From Tistrella bauzanensis (GTDB lineage Bacteria > Pseudomonadota > Alphaproteobacteria > Tistrellales > Tistrellaceae), in NCBI RefSeq assembly GCF_014636235.1, contig NZ_BMDZ01000021.1, positions 1 through 64,000 on the forward strand: a stretch of DNA of 64,000 bases. Direction: 5' to 3'. Below are positions 20,029-27,677 of this stretch, in pieces (the first letter of the stretch is position 1; each line of letters opens with the position of its first letter). The notes below the pieces were generated by a model. It made no database searches. It saw only the letters and a program-made list of their open reading frames with translations, and was not told where the DNA came from. The translations under genes were made by a program, and so were the position numbers.

Positions 20029-20604
20029 TCAACGGTTTGCGCCCGGCACCCACAGCACATCCCGGGCACCTTTGTCGTTCAAATGCCGCGCCATCACGAA
20101 CAGATGGTCCGACAAGCGGTTCAGATAACGCAGCGCCGCCTCGTTCACCGGCTCCACCCGCATCACTTCGACAAGCTCGCGCTCGGCGCGGCGCACCACC
20201 GTGCGTGCCAGATGCAGATAAGCGGCGGCCGGCGTGCCACCGGGCAGCACGAAGGATTTCAGCGGCGCCAGTTCCGCGTTCATCGCGTCGATCTCCGCTT
20301 CCAGCCGGTCGACCTGCGCCGGATGGATACGCAGGCTGCGCGCCTCCTTTACCGGGTCGTCGCCTGCCGGGCAGGCCAGATCAGCGCCCAGATCGAACAT
20401 GTCGTTCTGGATGCGCATCAGCATGGTATCGGCATCGCTGCCGGTCTCGACATGCTGACGCACCAGGCCGATCACACCATTGGCCTCATCGACAGTGCCA
20501 TAGGACGCCACCCGCAGATCATCCTTGGGCCGCCGGCTGCCATCGCCGAGCGAGGTCTCGCCCCGGTCTCCGCCGCGGGTATAGATCCGGGTCAACTGCA
20601 CCAT
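20029..20604 (-). CDS. Cob(I)alamin adenosyltransferase, PduO type
   Basis: A 191-residue protein that transfers the adenosyl group of ATP to cob(I)alamin, making coenzyme B12. The N-terminal ATP loop TRGGDRGETSLGDG, the LPGGTPAAAYLHLART segment, RRAERELVEV and YLNRLSDHLFVMAR are all typical of PduO/MMAB. The ethylmalonyl-CoA mutase encoded about 4 kb away needs this cofactor, which gives the gene a clear job here. It follows the HIG1 gene on the same strand after 58 bases, and both are downstream of the methylsuccinyl-CoA dehydrogenase gene. CobA-type enzymes are unrelated in sequence. Confidence 0.93.
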   Translation of the reverse strand: MVQLTRIYTRGGDRGETSLGDGSRRPKDDLRVASYGTVDEANGVIGLVRQHVETGSDADTMLMRIQNDMFDLGADLACPAGDDPVKEARSLRIHPAQVDRLEAEIDAMNAELAPLKSFVLPGGTPAAAYLHLARTVVRRAERELVEVMRVEPVNEAALRYLNRLSDHLFVMARHLNDKGARDVLWVPGANR

Positions 20605-20662
20605 GGGGGAAGGCTCCGTTGGTTGATAAGGGGTTGCCCGCTGAAGGTGGACGTCGGACGCC

Positions 20663-20875
20663 TCAGCGCCCGGACATCAGCAGAAACAGCAGCACCAGCA
20701 CGATCGCCAGGCCCTGAAGCCCCACCCGCCACTGCATCAGCTTGTTTGAGTATTTCTGGTTGAAGCGGCCGCCGACAAGCATCGACATCACCCCGACCAT
20801 CAGAACGGCGGCCGTGGCGACCATCGCGACCACGATCAGCACCGACATCACACCCGACATATCCATGAGCCTCAA
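20663..20875 (-). CDS. HIG1-domain twin-transmembrane protein
   Basis: A 70-residue protein with two membrane helices (about 8-33 and 50-67) joined by a basic loop, RFNQKYSNKLMQWRVGLQG, which matches the HIG1 (hypoxia-induced) family. In mitochondria and some bacteria HIG1 proteins bind cytochrome oxidase or respiratory supercomplexes; that role here is only inference. Several Met codons at the start (residues 1, 4, 6) make the true start uncertain by a few codons. In alphaproteobacteria a twin-transmembrane protein is often encoded next to the adenosyltransferase, as here. Confidence 0.78.
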   Translation of the reverse strand: MRLMDMSGVMSVLIVVAMVATAAVLMVGVMSMLVGGRFNQKYSNKLMQWRVGLQGLAIVLVLLFLLMSGR

Positions 20876-20953
20876 TATGGTTCCGGCTGACCGGATCTGA
20901 CAGGGGGGATGGCGCCGGCCGATCCGCCGGCGCCGGAAACCGCCGCGCGCGGA

Positions 20954-22639
20954 TCAGCCCAGCAGGCGGCGGGCGATGACCTGCGCCTGGATCTCGGCTG
21001 CACCCTCGAACACGTTCAGGATCCGGGCATCGCACAGCACCCGGCTGATCGGATATTCCTCGGCATAACCATTGCCGCCATGGACCTGCACGGCATTGTC
21101 GGCCGTGGCCCAGGCGACGCGGGCCGCCAGCAGTTTGGCCATGCCGGCTTCCAGGTCGCAGCGCCGGTCGCTGTCCTTTTCGCGGGCCGAGAAATAAGTC
21201 AACTGGCGAGCGATCATGATCTCCACCGCCGCCCAGACCAGCTTCGACGACACCCGCGGGAAGGCATAGATCGGCTTGTTGAACTGCACCCGCTCATGGG
21301 CATAGCGCAGGCCCATCTCCAACGCCGACTGGGCAACGCCCACCGCGCGCGCCGCCGTCTGGATGCGGGCGCTTTCGAACGTCGCCATCAACTGCTTGAA
21401 GCCCTGGCCCTCCACCCGGCCCAGCAGGTTGGCGGCCGGCACCTGGAAGTCGTCGAAGCCGATCTCATATTCCTTCATGCCGCGATAGCCCAGCACCCGG
21501 ATCTCGCCGCCGCTCATGCCCTGGGCCGGGAACGGGTCGGCGTCGGTGCCGCGCGGCTTTTCGGCCAGCATCATCGACAGGCCCGAATAATTCTTCGTCG
21601 CCGGATCGGTGCGGACCAGCAGGGTCATCAGATCGGCGCGGGCGGCATGGGTGATCCAGGTCTTGTTGCCGGTGACGGTATAGGCATCGCCGTTCAGCGT
21701 GGCACGGGTCTTCAGGCTGCCCAGATCCGATCCGGTTCCGGGCTCGGTGAACACCGCCGTCGGCAGGATCTCGCCCGAGGCGAGCTTGGGCAGGAAATGC
21801 TGCTTCTGGTCTTCGGTGCCGCCCAGGCGGATCAGTTCGGCCGCGATCTCGGACCGGGTGCCCAGCGAGCCGACGCCGATATAGCCGCGCGACAATTCCT
21901 CGGTCACCAGGCACATGGCGACCTTGGTCATGCCCAGGCCGCCGAATTCCTCGGGCACCGTCAGGCCGAACACGCCAAGCTCGGCCATCTGCTCCACGAC
22001 CTCGATCGGGATCAGCACGTCGTTCTTATGCCAGTCATGGGCGAAGGGCACGACCTTTTCCTCGACGAAGCGGCGGAACTGGTCGCGGATCATCAGCAGG
22101 GTGTCGTCTTCGAGCCCAAGGTCACCGAAATTGCCGTCGGCGATCAGGCCGGCCAGCGCGCCCCGCACGGCGGCGGTGTTGCCACGGGCGGAGAACACGC
22201 CGGCATCGCCCTGGCCCAGAGCCGCCGCCTCGGCCGTCAGGCCGAAATCGGCCGGGCGCACCATCTCGCCCTGCGACATCGGCAGGCCGCCGGCCAGCTG
22301 CGCCAGATATTCGCCGAACGCCGCCTGAAGCATCAGCTCTTCCAGCGCGCCCAACCGGCCATCAGCCTCAAGCCGCCGGGCCCAGCCCAGCATCTGGCGC
22401 AGCGCCTCGACATAGGTCGCGACCCAGGCGAGGCCGTGCACCGCATGCTGATTGGCGTCGAGCCTGCCCGCGTCGACCCGGCCGTCGCTGCGCACCAGCC
22501 CGCCCACGGCGGTCTGCACCGCATCGGCATAGGCCTCGGCCGTGGCCAGCGCCCGTTCGGCGCGATCGAGCAGATCGTCGATCACCACCGACGACAGGTC
22601 ATCGGCGGCGGTGGTGGCGAGCGAAGTGGAAGCGGACAT
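20954..22639 (-). CDS. mcd: (2S)-methylsuccinyl-CoA dehydrogenase
   Basis: The 561-residue product is an acyl-CoA dehydrogenase with about 150 extra N-terminal residues (helical, LLDRAERALATAEAYADAVQ), the size and build of Mcd. The FAD/substrate core starts near LMIRDQFRRFVEEKVVPFA, with FTEPGTGSDLGSLKT, WITHAARADL and the C-terminal VHGGNGYAEEYPISRV blocks. It oxidises (2S)-methylsuccinyl-CoA to mesaconyl-CoA in the ethylmalonyl-CoA pathway and passes electrons to ETF. ccr lies upstream and ecm beyond it, which supports this assignment over a general acyl-CoA dehydrogenase. ATG 22639 has GGAGG upstream; a longer open frame extends to 22789 without family support. Confidence 0.93.
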   Translation of the reverse strand: MSASTSLATTAADDLSSVVIDDLLDRAERALATAEAYADAVQTAVGGLVRSDGRVDAGRLDANQHAVHGLAWVATYVEALRQMLGWARRLEADGRLGALEELMLQAAFGEYLAQLAGGLPMSQGEMVRPADFGLTAEAAALGQGDAGVFSARGNTAAVRGALAGLIADGNFGDLGLEDDTLLMIRDQFRRFVEEKVVPFAHDWHKNDVLIPIEVVEQMAELGVFGLTVPEEFGGLGMTKVAMCLVTEELSRGYIGVGSLGTRSEIAAELIRLGGTEDQKQHFLPKLASGEILPTAVFTEPGTGSDLGSLKTRATLNGDAYTVTGNKTWITHAARADLMTLLVRTDPATKNYSGLSMMLAEKPRGTDADPFPAQGMSGGEIRVLGYRGMKEYEIGFDDFQVPAANLLGRVEGQGFKQLMATFESARIQTAARAVGVAQSALEMGLRYAHERVQFNKPIYAFPRVSSKLVWAAVEIMIARQLTYFSAREKDSDRRCDLEAGMAKLLAARVAWATADNAVQVHGGNGYAEEYPISRVLCDARILNVFEGAAEIQAQVIARRLLG

Positions 22640-22867
22640 GGGGGAAGAGACCTCCGGTCGGAACTTGGTCGGTGCAGGCGGCGGGGCGTCTGGTCCACAG
22701 ATGGCGCGACGAAGCGTCCTGTCCAGTGCCCCCGCGCGGTCGGGATCGAAGCGGGTCGCATGCGTCACGGCCGCGCATGACCGCCACACCGCATAGCCGG
22801 CCGGATGGGGCTCCGGGCCGGGGCGCGAGGTGACAGACCATGCGCGGCCGCCCTTGGCAGGGGCGCG

Positions 22868-24154
22868 TCAGCCTTCGACAGCGTCCTCGATGGTCCGCAG
22901 GCCCGGGCGCGGGGCCTGGATCAGCACGGCCATGTTACCGGGCTTGTGCTGGTTGCGGAGCATCTTCATATGCGCCTCGGGGATGTCCTCCCACGGGAAC
23001 ACTTCCGACATGCACGGGTCCAGCCGGCGCTCGATCACCAGCCGGTTGGCCTGCGCCGCCTGCTTCAGATTGGCGAAATGGCTGCCCTGAATGCGCTTCT
23101 GGCGCATCCACACGAAGCGGGCATCCATGGTCAGGTTATAGCCGGTGGTGCCGGCGCAGAACACCACCATGCCGCCGCGCTTGACCACATAGGTCGACAC
23201 CGGGAAGGTCTGCTCGCCCGGATGCTCGAAGACGAAATCGACGTCATTGCCCTTGCCGGTCACGTCCCAGATCGCCTTGCCGAAGGCGCGGACCCGGCGG
23301 ACATAGTCGTTATAGCCCTCGACATCGTCGACCTCGGGCAGCCGGCCCCAGCAATCGAAATTCTTGCGGTTGATCGCGGCCTTGGCGCCCAGGCTGAGCA
23401 CGAAATCGCGCTTGTTGTCTTCCGAGATCACGGCGATGCCGTTGGCGCCCGCGGTCGCGATCAGCTGCAAGGCCATCGAACCCAGACCGCCGGCGGCACC
23501 CCAGACCAGGACATTGTCGCCGGGGCGCAGGATGTGCGGGCGATGGCCGAACAGCATGCGATAGGCGGTGGCGAGCGTCAGCATATAGCAGCCGCTCTCT
23601 TCCCAGGTCAGATGCGCCGGGCGCGGCATCAACTGGCGCGACTGCACGCGGCAGAACTGCGCGAAGGATCCGTCCGGGGTCTCATAGCCCCAGATGCGCT
23701 GCGACGGCGAGAACATCGGATCGCCGCCATTGCACTCCTCGTCGTCGCCATCATCCTGGTTGCAGTGAACCACGACCTCGTCGCCGACCTTGAAGCGCTT
23801 CACGCGCGATCCCACCGCCCAGACGATGCCGGCGGCGTCGGAGCCCGCGATGTGATAAGGCGCCTTGTGGCCGTCGAACGGCGAGATCGGGCGGCCCAGC
23901 GCCGCCCAGACACCGTTATAGTTGACGCCGGCCGCCATCACCATGACCAGCACTTCGTCCGCAGCCAGATCCTTGGGGGTTTCCACCACCTCCACCTGCA
24001 TGGCGGTGTCGGGGTTGCCGTGGCGTTCCTTGCGGATACACCAGGCATACATCTGGTCGGGGGTATGACCGAGCGGAGGAATCTCGCCGACTTCATAGAG
24101 CGCCTTGACCGGCTGGCTGCGGGTCGCCTCGGCGACGTTGGTGTCAGTGTTCAT
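22868..24154 (-). CDS. ccr: Crotonyl-CoA carboxylase/reductase
   Basis: A 428-residue medium-chain reductase that uses NADPH and CO2 to turn crotonyl-CoA into (2S)-ethylmalonyl-CoA, the key step of the ethylmalonyl-CoA pathway. The nucleotide-binding GAAGGLGSMA is at 219-228. Residues matching the published CO2-binding set can be seen: Asn80 in VNYNGVW, Glu158 in WGYETPDGSF, and His359 in GSHFANLKQ; Tyr157 appears where the well-studied actinobacterial enzyme has Phe. The long acidic insert DDGDDEECNGGDP is typical of Ccr. mcd lies downstream on the same strand, and ecm is divergent across a 540-base regulatory gap. Confidence 0.96.
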   Translation of the reverse strand: MNTDTNVAEATRSQPVKALYEVGEIPPLGHTPDQMYAWCIRKERHGNPDTAMQVEVVETPKDLAADEVLVMVMAAGVNYNGVWAALGRPISPFDGHKAPYHIAGSDAAGIVWAVGSRVKRFKVGDEVVVHCNQDDGDDEECNGGDPMFSPSQRIWGYETPDGSFAQFCRVQSRQLMPRPAHLTWEESGCYMLTLATAYRMLFGHRPHILRPGDNVLVWGAAGGLGSMALQLIATAGANGIAVISEDNKRDFVLSLGAKAAINRKNFDCWGRLPEVDDVEGYNDYVRRVRAFGKAIWDVTGKGNDVDFVFEHPGEQTFPVSTYVVKRGGMVVFCAGTTGYNLTMDARFVWMRQKRIQGSHFANLKQAAQANRLVIERRLDPCMSEVFPWEDIPEAHMKMLRNQHKPGNMAVLIQAPRPGLRTIEDAVEG

Positions 24155-24241
24155 GGGAAGACCGTGCCCTCGTTTTACGTCTCTCGACCTTGGTCGTCCG
24201 CGGCGCGCGATCGGGGCACCACGCGCCTGCGGCCTCCTGGC

Positions 24242-24264
24242 AGCGCCCCGTTATCCGGGGCGCT
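24242..24264. promoter_or_regulatory. GC-rich hairpin in ccr upstream region
   Basis: A perfect 9-bp inverted repeat (AGCGCCCCG and complement) with a five-base loop lies about 90 bases before the ccr start. It may be a leader hairpin or a terminator against read-through; there is no T tract. Confidence 0.4.
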
Positions 24265-24600
24265 CTGAACTGTCGTAACCGCACGTATTGTTCGTGCGTT
24301 GGCCTGGTTCTGCTAGACTGCCGGCCCGGACACCCCGCCCTGACCCGCCGTCCTGTCGTTCATGCCGTCCTGTCGGGCAGCGTCGCCCCGTCCGACATTT
24401 CCCCGCCCGGCGCATCACGGCCGCCGGCCACCCGTGGGGAGACGGGCGGATCGGCAGGGCCGGTGCGGAACCGGTAGGGGCAGCGGCGGGTTCAACCGCC
24501 TGCGGGAGCGCCATGCGCGGTACGGTCGCATGCAGCGGCCCGATCACGACCGACGCTTTCCCGGTTGCCGTTCATGATTTTCCGGATATAAGGGATTTTC

Positions 24601-24632
24601 AAGCCCTTTTTTGCGGCGCAAAATATGGGCTT
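24601..24632. promoter_or_regulatory. Nested inverted repeats before ecm
   Basis: AAGCCC (24601-24606) pairs with GGGCTT (24627-24632), and inside them TTTTGC-GGC-GCAAAA (24609-24623) forms a second perfect palindrome. It lies about 65-95 bases before the ecm start in an AT-rich block, a good place for an operator. The regulator is unknown. Confidence 0.45.
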
Positions 24633-24696
24633 ATTTCCAATGGGGCACCCATAGGGTAATATTCGACACAGAACCCCGCCAGGACAGGACGAAAAG

Positions 24697-26727
24697 ATGC
24701 CGAAACAGCCAATTTCCGCAGCGGAACAGGCAAACAGCACCATGCCGCGCCGCGATAAACCGTGGCTGATGCGCACCTATGCCGGCCATTCCTCCGCCGA
24801 GGAGAGCAACACGCTCTATCGGACCAATCTGTCACGCGGGCAGACCGGCTTGTCGGTCGCCTTCGACCTGCCGACCCAGACCGGCTATGACGCCGATCAT
24901 ATCCTGGCCCGGGGTGAAGTGGGCAAGGTCGGCGTGCCGATCGGCCATATCGGCGACATGATGACCCTGTTCGACGGCATCCCGCTCGACCGCATGAACA
25001 CCTCGATGACGATCAACGCGACCGCCGCCTGGCTGCTGTCGCTGTATATCGCCACCGCCGAGCGTCAGGGCGTGTCGCGGGCCAGCCTTCAGGGCACCAC
25101 CCAGAACGACATCATCAAGGAATATCTGTCGCGCGGCACCTATGTGTTTCCGCCCAAGCCCAGCCTGGGGCTGATCGCCGACACCATCGCCTTCACCTAT
25201 CGGGAACTGCCCAAGTGGAACCCGACCAATGTCTGTTCCTATCACCTTCAGGAAGCGGGGGCCACGCCTGAGCAGGAACTGGCCTATGCGCTGGCGACCG
25301 CGATCGCGGTGCTCGACGAGGTCCGCAATGGCGGCCAGGTGCCGGCGGAAGATCTGGCTCAGGTGGTGGGCCGGATCAGCTTCTTCGTCAATGCCGGGGT
25401 GCGGTTCGTCACCGAGCTTTGCAAGATGCGCGCCTTCACCGAGCTTTGGGACGAACTGACCCTTGAGCGCTATGGCGTGACCGACGAGAAGTTCCGCCGC
25501 TTCCGCTATGGCGTGCAGGTGAACTCGCTGGGCCTGACCGAGCCGCAGCCTGAAAACAACGTCTATCGCATCCTGCTGGAAATGCTGGCGGTGGTGCTGT
25601 CGAAGAACGCCCGCGCCCGCGCCGTGCAGTTGCCGGCCTGGAACGAGGCGCTTGGCCTGCCCCGCCCCTGGGACCAGCAATGGTCACTGCGCCTGCAGCA
25701 GATCGTGGCGATGGAAACCGACCTGCTGGAATATGGCGATCTGTTCGACGGCTCGCCCGTGGTGGCGGCCAAGGTCGCCGAATTGAAAGAGGGCGCCCGC
25801 GCCGAGCTTGCCCGCATCGACGAGATGGGCGGCGCCGTGGCCGCAGTGGAAAGCGGCTACATGAAGCAGCGGCTGGTCGAGGCCAATGCCAACCGGGTCG
25901 CCGCGATCGAGAACGGCGAGCAGATCGTCGTCGGTGTGAACAAATTCGTCGAGACCGCGCCCTCGCCGCTGACCACCGGTGCCGATGGCAGCATCATGGT
26001 GGTTGATGAGGGGGTCGAGCGCCGGCAGATCGAAAAGCTGCGCGCCCATCGTGAGGCCCGCGACGCCAAGGCCGCCGCGGCGGCGCTGGGCGAGCTTGCC
26101 CGCGCGGCCAAGGAAGGCCGCAATATCATGGAAAGCTCCATCGCCTGCGCCCATGCCGGGGTGACCACCGGCGAATGGGCCGGCGCGCTGCGCGAGATTT
26201 TCGGCGAGTACCGCGCCCCCACCGGTGTCGGCGGCAGCGTGGTCGAGGCGCGCGGCGATCGCAGCCAGACCAACAAGGTCCGCGAGGCGGTTGACGCGCT
26301 GTCGGCGCGGCTGGGCCGGCGGCTGAAATTCCTGGTCGGCAAACCGGGCCTCGACGGCCATTCCAACGGCGCCGAGCAGATCGCGCTCAAGGCCCGCGAT
26401 TGCGGCATGGAGGTGGTTTATGAAGGCATCCGCCTGACCCCCGCCCAGATCGTCAATGCCGCCCTTGAGGAAAGCGTCCATGTTGTCGGTCTGTCGATCC
26501 TGTCGGGCAGCCATAACGAGTTGGTCGCCGATGTCATGCGCCGCATGGTCGAGGCCGGGCTCGACGATGTGCCGGTGATCGTGGGCGGCATCATCCCGGA
26601 TGAGGACGCGCGCAAGCTGAAGGCCGCCGGCGTTGCCCGGGTCTATACCCCCAAGGACTTCGAGATCACCCAGATCATGGCCGATATTGTTGCCCTGGTC
26701 GACGGGCTGACCCGCGAAGCCGCCTGA
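24697..26727 (+). CDS. ecm: (2R)-ethylmalonyl-CoA mutase
   Basis: A 676-residue coenzyme-B12 mutase with a TIM-barrel substrate domain (RTYAGHSSAEESNTLYRTNL, QTGYDADHILARGEVGKVGV) and a C-terminal cobalamin domain with the base-off motif Asp553-x-His555-x2-Gly558 in KPGLDGHSNG. It converts ethylmalonyl-CoA to methylsuccinyl-CoA. The sequence is shorter than methylmalonyl-CoA mutase, and its linker and its divergent place beside ccr identify Ecm. The start ATG has AGGACAGGA upstream; an ATG at 24742 would begin closer to the family's conserved N-terminus. The DUF523 gene follows 23 bases later and may be cotranscribed. Confidence 0.95.
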   Translation: MPKQPISAAEQANSTMPRRDKPWLMRTYAGHSSAEESNTLYRTNLSRGQTGLSVAFDLPTQTGYDADHILARGEVGKVGVPIGHIGDMMTLFDGIPLDRMNTSMTINATAAWLLSLYIATAERQGVSRASLQGTTQNDIIKEYLSRGTYVFPPKPSLGLIADTIAFTYRELPKWNPTNVCSYHLQEAGATPEQELAYALATAIAVLDEVRNGGQVPAEDLAQVVGRISFFVNAGVRFVTELCKMRAFTELWDELTLERYGVTDEKFRRFRYGVQVNSLGLTEPQPENNVYRILLEMLAVVLSKNARARAVQLPAWNEALGLPRPWDQQWSLRLQQIVAMETDLLEYGDLFDGSPVVAAKVAELKEGARAELARIDEMGGAVAAVESGYMKQRLVEANANRVAAIENGEQIVVGVNKFVETAPSPLTTGADGSIMVVDEGVERRQIEKLRAHREARDAKAAAAALGELARAAKEGRNIMESSIACAHAGVTTGEWAGALREIFGEYRAPTGVGGSVVEARGDRSQTNKVREAVDALSARLGRRLKFLVGKPGLDGHSNGAEQIALKARDCGMEVVYEGIRLTPAQIVNAALEESVHVVGLSILSGSHNELVADVMRRMVEAGLDDVPVIVGGIIPDEDARKLKAAGVARVYTPKDFEITQIMADIVALVDGLTREAA

Positions 26728-26750
26728 CCGGACGGATCGACACCAGGGCA

Positions 26751-27269
26751 ATGCCGACGCCAACCCTGAGCCCCGTCCTGATATCGGCCTGTCTTCTGGG
26801 CAGGCCGGTGCGCTTCGATGGCCGGGGTGCTACCCGGCCGCATCCGCTGATCGACCGGCTTCAGGCCACCGGGCGGCTGATCCCGCTCTGCCCGGAAATC
26901 GCGGGCGGTCTGCCGACCCCGCGCCCGCCGGCCGAGATTGTGCCAACCGGGCATGTGACCGATGGCGCGGGCGGGCGGGCGGTGATCGACGCGACCGGTG
27001 CCGATGTCACGGCGGCGTTCGCGACCGGCGCCGCGCTCGCTGTGGAAACCGCGCGGCGGGCCGGGGCGCGGCTGGCGCTGCTGAAGGCGCGCAGCCCCTC
27101 CTGCGGGGCAGGGCTGGTCTATGACGGCAGTTTCTCAGGCAGGCTGATCGCCGGCCACGGGCTGACCGCGGCGGCGCTGACCGCGGCCGGCATCATCGTC
27201 TGCGCCGATGACGATCTGGATCGCGCCGCCCGGCTTCTGGCCGAGCTGGATGGTGACAACGCCTGGTAG
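26751..27269 (+). CDS. DUF523 / TudS-like protein
   Basis: A 172-residue protein of the DUF523 family. Three conserved cysteine sites are present: SACLLG at the N-terminus, PLCPEIAGGL at about 45-55, and KARSPSCG near 110. In the characterised member, 2-thiouracil desulfurase TudS, such cysteines hold an [4Fe-4S] cluster that removes sulfur from thio-bases. Whether this protein acts on thiouracil, another thio compound or a B12/CoA-linked substrate is unknown. It begins 23 bases after ecm, so transcription with ecm is likely, though a functional link is not established. Confidence 0.85.
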   Translation: MPTPTLSPVLISACLLGRPVRFDGRGATRPHPLIDRLQATGRLIPLCPEIAGGLPTPRPPAEIVPTGHVTDGAGGRAVIDATGADVTAAFATGAALAVETARRAGARLALLKARSPSCGAGLVYDGSFSGRLIAGHGLTAAALTAAGIIVCADDDLDRAARLLAELDGDNAW

Positions 27270-27279
27270 GGCCGCGATC

Positions 27280-27426
27280 CTACTTGGTTTCCACCGACAG
27301 GCTGCCCTCGCCAACATTCACCTCGACGCCACTGGTCTTCTGGCTTTCCTGATAGTACTGATAGCCAAGTCCAATCGCCGCGACGGCAAGAACACCGATG
27401 ACGAGATAAAGAATATTTCGGTTCAT
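27280..27426 (-). CDS. 48-residue single-pass membrane protein
   Basis: The minus strand encodes MNRNILYLVIGVLAVAAIGL, then GYQYYQESQKTSGVEVNVGE and a short tail before TAG. This is one membrane helix with a small soluble tail. GAGG lies about 10 bases before the ATG, and reading-frame quality is good despite its size. Codon use is less GC-biased than in the surroundings. Similar very short proteins occur in alphaproteobacteria as hypothetical proteins; no function is known to me. It is convergent with the DUF523 gene. The following 27427-27677 contains no gene. Confidence 0.7.
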   Translation of the reverse strand: MNRNILYLVIGVLAVAAIGLGYQYYQESQKTSGVEVNVGEGSLSVETK

Positions 27427-27677
27427 ATCGACATAACCTCATTCTTTTTTGCCAGGCGGGTGCCAATGGCCTTTTCATTGAATCATATGACGTCATGAAA
27501 TGATTGGGGTGTCAACCGAGCGGGATCTTCTGGAACACCCGGACACCAAATAGACACCAGTGGTGTCATCACCAGGGCCGTCGATGGTCGTGGCGGCATC
27601 GAGCTGGATCGGCAGTCGCATGGCGGCCCGCATTCCTGTAGCGTTGGGGCAGAGCGCCACCATGCAGGACAAAAATC

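Larger units (their letters stand above)
24155..24696. promoter_or_regulatory. Divergent ccr/ecm control region
   Basis: This 542-base stretch has no convincing gene. It must hold both promoters of the ethylmalonyl-CoA genes. Two structures stand out: a GC-rich hairpin at 24242-24264 and an AT-rich block at about 24570-24660 with nested inverted repeats. The two are annotated separately. I see no B12-box sequence, so a cobalamin riboswitch is not supported. Confidence 0.55.

Noticed and set aside
20909..22780. 623-codon plus-strand ORF
   Set aside because: Antisense to mcd, with His/Gln/Arg-rich composition typical of shadow frames.
24155..24696. Cobalamin riboswitch before ecm or ccr
   Set aside because: No B12-box-like sequence or matching fold could be found by eye.
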